DNA of 64,000 nt from Rhizorhabdus phycosphaerae (lineage in GTDB: Bacteria; Pseudomonadota; Alphaproteobacteria; Sphingomonadales; Sphingomonadaceae), in assembly GCF_011044255.1 (NCBI RefSeq), contig NZ_CP049107.1, forward strand, positions 3,407,001 through 3,471,000, given 5' to 3'. How positions within the stretch are numbered: position 1 is the first letter of the stretch; every line of letters starts with the position of its first letter. The position numbers and the translations under genes are program-made. A model generated the notes under the pieces. That model worked only from the letters and a program-made list of their open reading frames with translations. It searched no databases and was not told the origin of the DNA. Positions 35,511 through 43,309 of this stretch are shown here, piece by piece.

Positions 35511-36639
35511 CGCGCAGGCGCGTGCGGCGCTGTTCCAGCCGTTCGTCTCGCGCAACCTGACGCTGCCGAACCGGATCGTCATGTCGCCCATGGGTCGCGC
35601 CCATGCGCAAGGCGGGCGACCGCATGAAGACTATGCCGGTTATTTCCGTCGCCGGATCGAGGGCGGCGTGTCGCTGGCGATCACCGGTGCGGCGGCGGTC
35701 GGGCACGACCTTGCCGACTATGACGGCACCGGACCCATCTTCCATGGCGAGGCGCCGCTCGACGGCTGGGCCCACGTCCTGCGCGCGGTCCACGAGGCCG
35801 GCGGCATGCTGATGCCCCAATTGTGGCACACGGGTGCCGCCCGCCATGTCGATGCCTTTACCGACAAATCCGCCATGGGGCCGTCAGGCTATACGATAGC
35901 GGATCTCGATGCAGGACGCGGGCCGAGCGCCACGGCCATGACCGAGGCCGACATGGCGGCCGTCGCGCACGCCTTTGCCGACGCGGCGTCAGCGGCCAAG
36001 GCGCGGGGCTTCGACGGGGTCGAGGTTCATGCCGGCCATGGCTTTCTGCTCGACCAGTTCCTGTGGTCCGGCACCAATCGCCGCCGCGACGATTATGGCG
36101 GCAACGCTGCCAACCGCGCCCGCTTTCCGGCCGAGGTAATTGCTGCCTGCCGCGCCGCCACCGGCCCCGATTTCCCGATCCTCCTCCGCATCTCGCAGTT
36201 CAAGATCGACGCCTATGAGGCGCGGATCGCCGAGACGCCGGAGGAACTCGGCGAACTGCTGCGCCCGCTGGCGACGGCCGGTGCCGACATCCTGCACTGC
36301 TCGCAACGCGAAGCCTGGGAGCCTGCGTTCGAGGGCAGCCCGCTCAATCTGGCTGGGTGGGCGAAGCGGCTTACCGGGCTGCCCACCATTGCGGTCGGAT
36401 CGGTCGGGCTGGCGGGCCTGTTCACCGAGGAGGAGGCTGCGACGCCCGGCGCGGCGCTGCCGGGTGTCTCGCTAGAGCGGCTGGATCAGGTCGCCGCGAT
36501 GCTGGCGAGGGGAGAGTTCGATCTTCTGTCGGTCGGGCGTTCGCTGCTCGCCGACGCGCAATGGGCGAACAAGGTCCGGGAAGGCCGCGATGGAGAGCTC
36601 CGTGCGCTCGACCTTGCCGCCCTGACCACGCTGACATGA
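35488..36639 (+). CDS. Old-yellow-enzyme-family NADH:flavin oxidoreductase
   Basis: A 383-residue FMN TIM barrel. Visible are the phosphate/FMN start LPNRIVMSPMGRAHAQGG near 27-44, QLWHTGAARH near 112, and the family signature GVEVHAGHGFLLDQFLWSG near 175 with RDDYGGNAANRARFP. It lacks the extra FAD and iron-sulfur domains of BaiCD/BaiH-type enzymes. Such proteins reduce C=C bonds conjugated to a ketone, so a 3-keto-4-ene or 4,6-diene steroid is a candidate. Start overlaps the upstream SDR. Confidence 0.9.
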   Translation: MEAVISADAQARAALFQPFVSRNLTLPNRIVMSPMGRAHAQGGRPHEDYAGYFRRRIEGGVSLAITGAAAVGHDLADYDGTGPIFHGEAPLDGWAHVLRAVHEAGGMLMPQLWHTGAARHVDAFTDKSAMGPSGYTIADLDAGRGPSATAMTEADMAAVAHAFADAASAAKARGFDGVEVHAGHGFLLDQFLWSGTNRRRDDYGGNAANRARFPAEVIAACRAATGPDFPILLRISQFKIDAYEARIAETPEELGELLRPLATAGADILHCSQREAWEPAFEGSPLNLAGWAKRLTGLPTIAVGSVGLAGLFTEEEAATPGAALPGVSLERLDQVAAMLARGEFDLLSVGRSLLADAQWANKVREGRDGELRALDLAALTTLT

Positions 36640-36649
36640 GGAGGGGATG

Positions 36650-37396
36650 ATGAAGCGTTTCGAAGGTCTGGTGGTGCTGGTGACCGGGGCTGCCTCGGGC
36701 ATCGGCAAGGCGACCGCGCTGCGGCTGTCCGAAGAGGGCGCAAGCCTGTTGTGCGTCGACATCAATGGCGCGGGGGCGGCCGCCACGGCCGAGGCGTGCG
36801 GCAACGCCGCTTCGATGCAGGTCGACGTTTCGGACCCCGCCGCCTGCGACGCAGCCGTGGCGGAGGCCAGGGCACGCTTCGGGCGGCTCGACGGGCTCGC
36901 CAATGTCGCCGGCGTGGGCAGCTTCGGCCATGCGGCGGCGACGAGCGATGCCGAATGGCAACGCGTGATCGGCATCAACCTGACCGGCGTCTTCCAAATG
37001 ACCCGCGCCGCGCTCCCGGCGATCGAGGCGCAGGGCGGGGCGATCGTCAACATTGCCAGCGCGGCGGGGCTGGTCGCGACGCCCTATGCCGCGGCCTATT
37101 CGGCGTCGAAGAGCGGCGTGGTCGGGCTGACCCGCTCGGTCGCTGCGGAATATGCGCGGCGCGGCGTTCGGGTGAACGCGATCTGCCCCGGCGCGGTCGA
37201 TACGCCGCTGATCGCGGGGGGCTTCGATGCGATCGAGGGCGTCGACCTCGACCTGTTCGCGCGGATGACGCCGCTGATCGGTCCGGTCGCCCAGCCCGAG
37301 GATGTCGCCGCAGCGGTGGCCTTCCTGCTGTCGAGCGACGCCCGCTTCGTCACCGGCACGACGCTGGCCGTCGACGGCGGGCAGACCGCCATCTGA
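36650..37396 (+). CDS. Short-chain dehydrogenase/reductase (SDR)
   Basis: A 248-residue classical SDR: TGAASGIG at 12-19, CVDIN after the second strand (NAD-type Asp), NVAGVG in place of NNAG, S-A-A-G-L and Y-S-A-S-K near 145-149, and TTLAVDGGQTAI at the end. AGGAGGGG lies five bases before ATG 36650; the adjacent ATG 36647 leaves too little space. It follows the OYE gene by about ten bases in the same operon, and is convergent with an EthD-type gene. Confidence 0.9.
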   Translation: MKRFEGLVVLVTGAASGIGKATALRLSEEGASLLCVDINGAGAAATAEACGNAASMQVDVSDPAACDAAVAEARARFGRLDGLANVAGVGSFGHAAATSDAEWQRVIGINLTGVFQMTRAALPAIEAQGGAIVNIASAAGLVATPYAAAYSASKSGVVGLTRSVAAEYARRGVRVNAICPGAVDTPLIAGGFDAIEGVDLDLFARMTPLIGPVAQPEDVAAAVAFLLSSDARFVTGTTLAVDGGQTAI

Positions 37397-37408
37397 ACCT
37401 GGTCCGGC

Positions 37409-37978
37409 TCAGCCGCGCAGCTGGGCCGGATCGGTTTCGCAGGGAATGACCTCGATCTGGCGGTCCACGCGCCATCCCTCCGGGAGGGCGGGCAGGCTGC
37501 CGTAGAAGCGCAGGATCGCATCGCAGGGCGAAGCCCGCTCGTCGAGCGGCGACAGCAGGTCGAGGCCGGCATCAGCCTTGCGCGCCGCTTCGGTCAGCGC
37601 GGCTGCGTCGCCGCCCTCCGATATCAGCAAGGCCAGGCTGCCTGCACTGTCGCTTCCCGTCGCGACGGGTTCGGCGCGCACGGCGAGGATGTTCGGCTGG
37701 TCGAGGAAGTTGCGCTCGTCGGTGCGCATCGTGTCGCCGACCTCGCCCGCCATGAGTTCGCCGATCTTCTCCAGCGAGCCCACCCAGAATTCGGAAATGC
37801 AGTCGAAGCCCGGCTCGATCGCCTGATCCGCGAGATGATTGCGGCGGTAGCGGCGGAAGGGGAAGAGCGGGACCGCGAGGACGGCGTGCCGGGTTTCGTA
37901 ATAGGTCCGGAAGTCGGCACGCGAAATGTCGGCCCTGCGCGGCATGAAGCCGATCGTCTTCGCGGTCGGTCCGCTCAT
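37409..37978 (-). CDS. EthD-domain (dimeric alpha/beta-barrel) protein
   Basis: A 189-residue protein with an EthD-like ferredoxin fold: the FMPRRADISRADFRTYYETRH start followed by a second half (DFRTYYETRHA; RRYRRNHLADQ). EthD-type proteins occur in ether and polyketide/aromatic catabolic clusters, mostly with unknown reaction. The ATG at 37978 overlaps the upstream SnoaL gene stop (ATGA), linking the two. It resembles the protein at 41738 in the short Y-Y-E-T-R-H motif. Confidence 0.8.
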   Translation of the reverse strand: MSGPTAKTIGFMPRRADISRADFRTYYETRHAVLAVPLFPFRRYRRNHLADQAIEPGFDCISEFWVGSLEKIGELMAGEVGDTMRTDERNFLDQPNILAVRAEPVATGSDSAGSLALLISEGGDAAALTEAARKADAGLDLLSPLDERASPCDAILRFYGSLPALPEGWRVDRQIEVIPCETDPAQLRG

Positions 37979-38415
37979 GGAAGCAGGCCCGGCGGTGCGT
38001 TGAACGACCAGCATTTCTGCTCGCGCCTGTGCTTGATGCGCCAGCCGTCTGCGGTCCGCACGAGTTCGTCATTATACCAGAGGCCGATGAAGAAGACGCG
38101 CTCCTCACCCTCGTGATTCATGACCATCGGGTTGAACAGGATCGTCTTCGTCCTGGCGCTGTCGCCGTCGATGTCGATCCGCGTCGTTGTCGACAGATGC
38201 TGGAAGGCGGGGAAGGTCGGCATGGCCTGGGCGAGATAGGCCTTGGTCTCCGACAGGCTGCCCTTGGCGCCGCCCAGATCGGTATAGTCAATCACGGCAT
38301 CCGGCGTGAAAACGCGATCGAGCGCGTTCCAGTCCTGCTCGTCGATCGCATAGGCATAGCGCGTGATGAGATCCTGAATCTCGAGCCGGTCAGACATTTC
38401 CTGAAGCGACAGCAT
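37975..38415 (-). CDS. NTF2/SnoaL-like protein
   Basis: A 146-residue SnoaL fold. R-Y20-A-Y-A-I-D25 keeps the Tyr-x4-Asp spacing seen in the BaiE-like protein at 25658, and WRIKHRREQKCW ends the sheet. A histidine equivalent is in FQHLSTTTRI. The ATG at 38415 follows AAAGGACGAGGG; the frame extends upstream without a ribosome site. It is divergent from the haloalkane-dehalogenase-like gene, with a TGCGTA copy between. Confidence 0.83.
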   Translation of the reverse strand: MLSLQEMSDRLEIQDLITRYAYAIDEQDWNALDRVFTPDAVIDYTDLGGAKGSLSETKAYLAQAMPTFPAFQHLSTTTRIDIDGDSARTKTILFNPMVMNHEGEERVFFIGLWYNDELVRTADGWRIKHRREQKCWSFNAPPGLLP

Positions 38416-38499
38416 CCCTCGTCCTTTCCGTCGCACTTGGTGGCGACATTGGTTCAAAGGATGCGCGAAGCGCGAATGGCTTGCAATCCAAAATGCTCA

Positions 38500-38507
38500 A
38501 TGCGTAA
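38500..38507. promoter_or_regulatory. ATGCGTAA element between SnoaL and dehalogenase-like genes
   Basis: ATGCGTAA is 46-53 bases before the GTG start of the plus-strand hydrolase and in the upstream region of the minus-strand SnoaL gene. The same octamer lies at 48914-48921. Confidence 0.45.
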
Positions 38508-38552
38508 ACTGTGGGGCATAAGCATTCGCAAAAAGATTCGAGGGGATGTCGC

Positions 38553-39488
38553 GTGTCGAAGCTGCTGCGCACGCCGGACGAGCGTTTCGCAAGCCTGCCC
38601 GGCTTCGCCTTCGCGCCGCATTATATCGAGGTCGCCGACGCGGAACTCGGTCCGCTGCGCATGCACTATGTCGACGAGGGTGAGGCGGTGCACGGCACTG
38701 TCCTGATGCTCCATGGCGAGCCGAGCTGGAGCTTTCTCTATCGTAAGCTGATCGGGCCGGTCGCGACGGCGGGGTGGCGCGCAGTGGCGCCCGACCATGT
38801 CGGCTTCGGACGATCGGACAAGCCGGCGGACCGCAGCATCTTCAGCTATGATCGCTTCGTCGGCTGGATGCGCGGCTTCGTCGAGCAGCTCGACCTCCAG
38901 CGGATCGTGCTCGTCATCCAGGACTGGGGCGGGCCGATCGGCCTGCGCCTGCTGGCGGAGATGCCCGATCGCTTCATCGGGGTATTGGCGACCAACACGC
39001 TTCTGCCCACCGCCGAGGAGCCGCCGCGTGGGGTGGCCGGCTGGCCGGGACCGATCATCGAACCCTGGATAGAATTGTGCCGGACCAGCGACGATCTGCC
39101 GGTGAGCGAGATCGTCGCGGCGACCTGCGTACAGCGGCCCGATCCGGCGGTCCTCGCCGCCTATGACGCGCCTTTTCCGGATGCCAGCTACAAGGCGGCG
39201 GCATTGGCGATCACGACGCTGATCCCGGCACGCGCCGACAGCGACGGCATCGCGCAGAACAAGGCGGCCTGGTCGGTGCTCGAACACTTCGACCGGCCAT
39301 TCGCCACCGCATTCAGCGATGGCGATCCCTCGACGGCGGCCTGGGAGCAGGTCTTTCGCGACCGGATACCCGGCGCCGCTAAGGCGCCGCATGTGCGGAT
39401 CGAGGGGGCGGGGCATTTCGTGCAGGAAGAGCAGGGCGAGGCGCTGGCAGCGGCGCTCGTCGATTTCCTGCGCCAGCTGGAGGACTGA
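38553..39488 (+). CDS. Haloalkane-dehalogenase-like alpha/beta hydrolase
   Basis: A 311-residue hydrolase that follows the haloalkane dehalogenase subfamily-I pattern: HGEPSWSFLYRK at 54-65, D124-W125 in VIQDWGGP as nucleophile and halide-side Trp, and EGAGHFVQEE for the histidine. The start is GTG with GAGGGG upstream. Its neighbours are SnoaL, EthD and SRPBCC genes rather than halogen metabolism, so a non-halogenated substrate is possible. It begins a seven-gene plus-strand run that ends at 42097. Confidence 0.87.
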   Translation: MSKLLRTPDERFASLPGFAFAPHYIEVADAELGPLRMHYVDEGEAVHGTVLMLHGEPSWSFLYRKLIGPVATAGWRAVAPDHVGFGRSDKPADRSIFSYDRFVGWMRGFVEQLDLQRIVLVIQDWGGPIGLRLLAEMPDRFIGVLATNTLLPTAEEPPRGVAGWPGPIIEPWIELCRTSDDLPVSEIVAATCVQRPDPAVLAAYDAPFPDASYKAAALAITTLIPARADSDGIAQNKAAWSVLEHFDRPFATAFSDGDPSTAAWEQVFRDRIPGAAKAPHVRIEGAGHFVQEEQGEALAAALVDFLRQLED

Positions 39489-40193
39489 ATGGAAAAGCTG
39501 ATCTATGCGCTGTGGCGCGATGCCGACACGCCCCGTGCGGCGTTCAACGAGCGGCTGCTGGGCGATGTCGCCGAGGCCATCGCCCCGCATGTCCGAGCGC
39601 TGCGCATCAATGTGCAGGACGATGCGCTGCCCAAGGGTAGCAACCCTGTCTTTGTGGTAACGCAGCCGCAGATGGAAGCGGCCGTCCAGATCTGGGTCGA
39701 CACGGCCTTCCCGCCGGCGCGGGCTCCGATCGAGGCAGAACTCGCCAAGCTGTCGAGCCGGGTCGAGGGCTGGCTCGTCGCCGAGTCCACGCCCTTGCCG
39801 AACCGGACGCATCCCGCAGGCAAGCCGACCGAAGGCTTCTCTCAGGTCGTTTTCATCGAGAAGCCGGACCATCTCGATTACGAGACCTGGCGTCGCAACT
39901 GGCAGGATGGGCACACCGAAACCGCGATCGTGACGCAGAGCAATTTCGAATATGTGCAGAATCTGGTCGTCCGCCCGGTGACCCCCGGTGCCGGCCCCTA
40001 TGCCGCGGTCGTCGAGGAATGTTTCCCGCTGGCGGCAATCCAGGACAAGCAGCTCTATTATGATGCGGCGGGCGACCAGGCGAAGCTCGAAGCCAATGAG
40101 AAGCGCATGATGGACAGCTGCGCCAATTTCATCGGCGCCAAGGGCTGCGACTGCATCCCTATGCGCCAATATGAGATGAAGACGCTCGCCTGA
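39489..40193 (+). CDS. EthD-like protein (two-domain)
   Basis: A 234-residue protein. The C-terminal part (VVFIEKPDHLDYETWRRNW, DGHTETAIVTQ) has the EthD ferredoxin pattern, and the N-terminal half (KLIYALWRDADTPRAAF) looks like a second, diverged copy. It starts directly after the hydrolase stop. Function unknown; EthD proteins cluster with monooxygenases and dehydratases. Confidence 0.78.
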   Translation: MEKLIYALWRDADTPRAAFNERLLGDVAEAIAPHVRALRINVQDDALPKGSNPVFVVTQPQMEAAVQIWVDTAFPPARAPIEAELAKLSSRVEGWLVAESTPLPNRTHPAGKPTEGFSQVVFIEKPDHLDYETWRRNWQDGHTETAIVTQSNFEYVQNLVVRPVTPGAGPYAAVVEECFPLAAIQDKQLYYDAAGDQAKLEANEKRMMDSCANFIGAKGCDCIPMRQYEMKTLA

Positions 40194-40222
40194 CGGGCCG
40201 AACCAATCGAAGGAGAAGATGC

Positions 40223-40726
40223 GTGAGCGACGACCTCGGCCTGCCGGACTATCCCGCCGACACCACCGTCCGATCGGAGACGGTGACGATCGACGCCCCG
40301 GCTTCGATCGTGTGGGAGGTGCTGACCGACCTGCCCAATTACGGCAAGTGGAACCCCTTCTGCATCGGCGCAGAATCCACGCTGGAGATCGGCGATCCGA
40401 TCCATATGACGCTGCTCAACTACACCATGCCGGGGCAGACCGCGCCGAATGTCGAATATGTCTGCGCCAAGATCCCGGAGCGGCTGATCAGCTGGGAGCT
40501 GCTCGACAATCCGATCTGGCCCTATCCGGCGCGTCGCGACCAGATCATCGAGGCCGATGGCCCCGAGCGCTGCCGCTACTGGTCGACCGACGCCTTCTTC
40601 GGCGAGAACGGCATCCATGTGATGCGGTTCTGCGGTCCCTGGGTGAAGCGGGCTTTCGACGATACGGCGCGTGCACTCAAGGCGCGGGCCGAGGCGATCC
40701 ACGCGGCGCGCAAGGCCGCGGCATGA
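40223..40726 (+). CDS. SRPBCC (START/Bet v 1-like) family protein
   Basis: A 167-residue protein with the SRPBCC start SETVTIDAPASIVWEVLTDL near 17-36 and NYGKWNPFC. This helix-grip fold binds hydrophobic ligands such as sterols, polyketides and lipids, and serves as cyclase or carrier. Start GTG follows GAAGGAGAAG. It overlaps the next SnoaL gene by four bases. A lipid or steroid binding role is suggested by context only. Confidence 0.85.
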   Translation: MSDDLGLPDYPADTTVRSETVTIDAPASIVWEVLTDLPNYGKWNPFCIGAESTLEIGDPIHMTLLNYTMPGQTAPNVEYVCAKIPERLISWELLDNPIWPYPARRDQIIEADGPERCRYWSTDAFFGENGIHVMRFCGPWVKRAFDDTARALKARAEAIHAARKAAA

Positions 40727-41199
40727 CGCTGCGGCTCGAAGATATCGAGCTGATCCGGCAGCTGAAATATCGCTATTCGCGCGGGATCGACACCGGCGAC
40801 ATGGAGACGGTGGCGTCCCTCTTCGCCGAGGATGCGACGATCGACTATCGCGGCGGCAGCTATCATGTCCAGCTGCAGGGCCGCGATGCGATCGTCGACA
40901 TTTTGCGCGGGATGTTCGGCCCGCATTTCGTCGGTTCGCACACGATGCACATGCCCGAGATCGAGGTCCTCGACGACGAGAACGCGACCGGCGTGTGGAC
41001 CCTGCTGGACTATGCGCTGAACCTTGCCGAAGGGAACAAGACCACGGTCGGCTCGGCGATCTACCGCGACCGCTATGTCAAGCGCGATGGCCGCTGGCTG
41101 ATCGCGCACAGCGAATATGACCGGGTCTATGAGCGCGTTTATCATGATCCCGCGCCCGGGCTGACCGCGCATTTCCTCGCGACCAAGGCCGCGTCATGA
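40723..41199 (+). CDS. NTF2/SnoaL-like protein, BaiE-like
   Basis: A 158-residue SnoaL fold related to the BaiE-like protein at 25658: K-Y-R-Y18-S-R-G-I-D23, SHTMHMPEIEV near 72-82, VWTLLDYA near 91, SAIYRDRYVKRDGRWLIAHS near 112. Tyr, Asp and His candidates of the dehydratase site are conserved. ATGA overlaps on both ends tie it to the SRPBCC and the next SnoaL gene. Steroid or polycyclic dehydration is possible. Confidence 0.87.
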   Translation: MTLRLEDIELIRQLKYRYSRGIDTGDMETVASLFAEDATIDYRGGSYHVQLQGRDAIVDILRGMFGPHFVGSHTMHMPEIEVLDDENATGVWTLLDYALNLAEGNKTTVGSAIYRDRYVKRDGRWLIAHSEYDRVYERVYHDPAPGLTAHFLATKAAS

Positions 41200-41735
41200 C
41201 GGTCGATCCCGCCCGGCTGCAGGAGCTGCTCGACCGCGAGGAGATACGGTCGCTGATCTATGCCTATTGCAACGCCGCCGATCGCCATGACCAGGACAAG
41301 ATGCGCAGCCTCTATCATGAGGATGCGATCGACGAGCATGGGCATATGTCGAAGGGGCCAGCGATGGACTTCATCGACAAGCTGCCCGAGATCCAGGCGC
41401 CGATGGAGATCCTCCACCACAATGTCACGACGATCAATCTGGCGATCGACGGCGACCGCGCCGAGGGTGAGGTCTATCTGCTCGCACTGCACCGGGTGAT
41501 GGGGCCGGACGGGCCGTTCGACGTGCTGGTCGGCGGGCGCTATTTCGACAAATATGAGCGCCGCGACGGACACTGGAAATTCGCCCATCGCGCGATCGTC
41601 GCCGATTGGGCGAACATCCACAGCCCCTCGATCGTCGACCTGAACCATCCCTTCCTCGAAGGGGCCTATATCGGCAAGCCGGGTCCGGCCGACCCGTCCT
41701 ATGCCTTTTTCCAGATGCTGAAACGGGGAGCCTAA
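41196..41735 (+). CDS. NTF2/SnoaL-like protein
   Basis: A 179-residue SnoaL fold. IYAYCNAADRHDQDKM at 21-36 has Tyr24 and Asp29 in the same spacing as the other family members here, and DGHWKFAHRAIVADWANIH closes the sheet. It is more distant from BaiE than the proteins at 25658 and 40723. It overlaps the previous gene by four bases and precedes an EthD gene by two. A hetero-oligomer of the two adjacent SnoaL proteins is possible. Confidence 0.85.
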   Translation: MTVDPARLQELLDREEIRSLIYAYCNAADRHDQDKMRSLYHEDAIDEHGHMSKGPAMDFIDKLPEIQAPMEILHHNVTTINLAIDGDRAEGEVYLLALHRVMGPDGPFDVLVGGRYFDKYERRDGHWKFAHRAIVADWANIHSPSIVDLNHPFLEGAYIGKPGPADPSYAFFQMLKRGA

Positions 41736-41737
41736 GC

Positions 41738-42097
41738 ATGAGCCGGGTGAAGTCCATTGCACTGCTGCGCCGTCGGTCCGATCTCGGCCGCGAGGCCTTC
41801 GTCGACTATTATGAGACGCGCCACGTGCCGCTGATCCGGTCGCTGCTGCCGGGCATCGTCGAGTATCGGCGCAACTTCACCCTGTTCGACGGCGCCTATG
41901 TCAACGAGGGGGCGGCGCCCTTCGACTTCGACGTGGTCACCGAGATCTGGTTCGAGAGCCGCGCCGCCTATGACGCGGCGATGGCGAAGGTCGCCGATCC
42001 CGAGATTGGCCAGCGGATCGCCGAGGACGAGGAGAATTTCCTCGACCGCAGCGGGACGCGGATGTTCCTGGTCGAGGAGAAGGTCAGCGCGCTTTAG
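41738..42097 (+). CDS. EthD-domain protein
   Basis: A 119-residue single EthD-type domain: VKSIALLRRRSDLGREAFV at the start, the conserved YYETRHVPLIRS near 27-38 and VTEIWFESRAAYDAAM. Length is that of the family. GGGGAG lies upstream. Last gene of the plus-strand run; a large inverted repeat follows. The reaction is unknown. Confidence 0.85.
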   Translation: MSRVKSIALLRRRSDLGREAFVDYYETRHVPLIRSLLPGIVEYRRNFTLFDGAYVNEGAAPFDFDVVTEIWFESRAAYDAAMAKVADPEIGQRIAEDEENFLDRSGTRMFLVEEKVSAL

Positions 42098-42106
42098 GCG
42101 GGCGTT

Positions 42107-42223
42107 GCGCATTCCCCTCCACCATGCTGCGCATGGTCCCCCTCCCCGTGCCGGGGAGGAACTTACGACATTCTTCCCCGGAACGGGGAGGGGGACCGCC
42201 GAAGGCGGTGGAGGGGAATGCGC
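42107..42223. repeat. Nested long inverted repeat, likely bidirectional terminator / palindromic element
   Basis: GCGCATTCCCCTCCACC (42107-42123) and its exact reverse complement (42207-42223) enclose GGTCCCCCTCCCCG (42135-42148) with exact reverse complement at 42184-42197, and CCGGGGAGGAA / TTCTTCCCCGG inside with one mismatch. The whole can fold into one long cruciform or hairpin. It lies between convergent genes. The uniform, G/C-block style suggests a dispersed palindromic element of the genome, but only one copy is in this window. Confidence 0.8.
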
Positions 42224-42247
42224 TACGCGAGAATAAAGGCGGGACGT

Positions 42248-42715
42248 TCAGTCCACCAGCGCGCAGTAGCGGAAGTCGTGCTTGATGAAATTCTGCCCCA
42301 GGCTGTAGCGCACCCGCCGCACGCCCGGGATCTTGTCGATCGTCTGGTGGAGGAAATCGGTCAGCTGGCTGCCATTCTCGACCAGCGTCATCGCCAGCAC
42401 GTCGGCCCGGCCCAGCATCGTCGAGACGAAGCCGATCTCGGGTAACGAGGCGAGGCGCTCGGCCAGCGCCTGGATGTCGCCGGCCGTGTCCGCCTCGATC
42501 CACAGATAGGCGAGAAACGGGTTCTTCAGCCGGTTCGCGTTGGTGACCGCCGCGACGCGGATGACCTTGTTGTCGAGCAGCCGCTTCAGGCGCGAGCGGA
42601 TCGTGCCTTCGGTCAGTCCGAATTCGCGGCCGATCTCGCGGTTGCTGACGCGGGCGTCGCGGCTCAGTCGGTCGATGATCTTGTGGTCGAGGTCGTCGAG
42701 CGGGATGCGGGTCAT
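42248..42715 (-). CDS. Lrp/AsnC-family transcriptional regulator
   Basis: A 155-residue Lrp/AsnC protein. HTH at about 5-50 (LDDLDHKIIDRLSRDARVSN, then GLTEGTIRSRLKRLLD), RAM effector domain with FVSTMLGRADVLAMTLVENG near 95. ATG 42715 overlaps the stop of the second Lrp/AsnC gene (ATGA), so the two are made together. It ends before a large inverted repeat. Confidence 0.9.
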   Translation of the reverse strand: MTRIPLDDLDHKIIDRLSRDARVSNREIGREFGLTEGTIRSRLKRLLDNKVIRVAAVTNANRLKNPFLAYLWIEADTAGDIQALAERLASLPEIGFVSTMLGRADVLAMTLVENGSQLTDFLHQTIDKIPGVRRVRYSLGQNFIKHDFRYCALVD

Positions 42716-43242
42716 AGCGGTGCCCATTCGGGGTTATACTTCAGGATCTTCATCGACAGGCCGGGGAAGAGTCGCTCGACCCCTTCGATATGGGCGATGA
42801 CGTCGGTCAGGAGCCGGTCGAGTTCCTCGATATTGTCGGCGACGACCTGCGCCTCGAGGTCGTACATCCCGATCGTCACGTTCACGGTGATGACGTTGTC
42901 GATCTTCGCGAGCTCGGCGCCGACGTCGGCGGCCGATCGGCCCTTCACCTGTACGCCGACCGCAGCGATTGCGTTGAAGCCCATCGCGGTCAGGTCGCGC
43001 ATGGCGACGACGCGCACCGCATTGGTGGACTCCAGCTTGCGCAGCCGGGTCCGCACGGTCGCCTCGTTGACGTCGATCAGCCGGGCGAGATCGCGGTTCG
43101 CGATACGGCCGGACTGGCGCAAGGCCGCGATGATCTTCTCGTCGATCGGTTCGAGCACGGCGGGCGGTGGCGACGCCTGACGCGCCGATGCCGTTTCGTC
43201 GCCAGCCGTCTTCTTCTTGGTCGTCGGTTTCTTTGTTGCCAC
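42712..43242 (-). CDS. Lrp/AsnC-family transcriptional regulator with basic N-terminal tail
   Basis: A 176-residue regulator. A Lys/Thr-rich tail (VATKKPTTKKKTAGDE) of about 30 residues precedes the HTH (DEKIIAALRQSGRIANRDLA, EATVRTRLRKLE) and RAM domain (VTVNVTIGMYDLEAQVVAD). The start is GTG 43242 with AGGGACA upstream; a longer frame exists but crosses the neighbouring SDR gene. Extended basic tails can add DNA contacts. Tandem with a second member, so a heteromeric regulator is possible. Confidence 0.87.
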   Translation of the reverse strand: MATKKPTTKKKTAGDETASARQASPPPAVLEPIDEKIIAALRQSGRIANRDLARLIDVNEATVRTRLRKLESTNAVRVVAMRDLTAMGFNAIAAVGVQVKGRSAADVGAELAKIDNVITVNVTIGMYDLEAQVVADNIEELDRLLTDVIAHIEGVERLFPGLSMKILKYNPEWAPL

Positions 43243-43309
43243 AAGCTTGTCCCTGCCGTGTTTCCGGGCGCCGCTGAACGCGGCAGCCCGGCCCACATTG
43301 TAAAACTCC

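Noticed and set aside
42107-42223. CRISPR-like repeat
   Set aside because: Arms are inverted, not direct, and there is only one unit.
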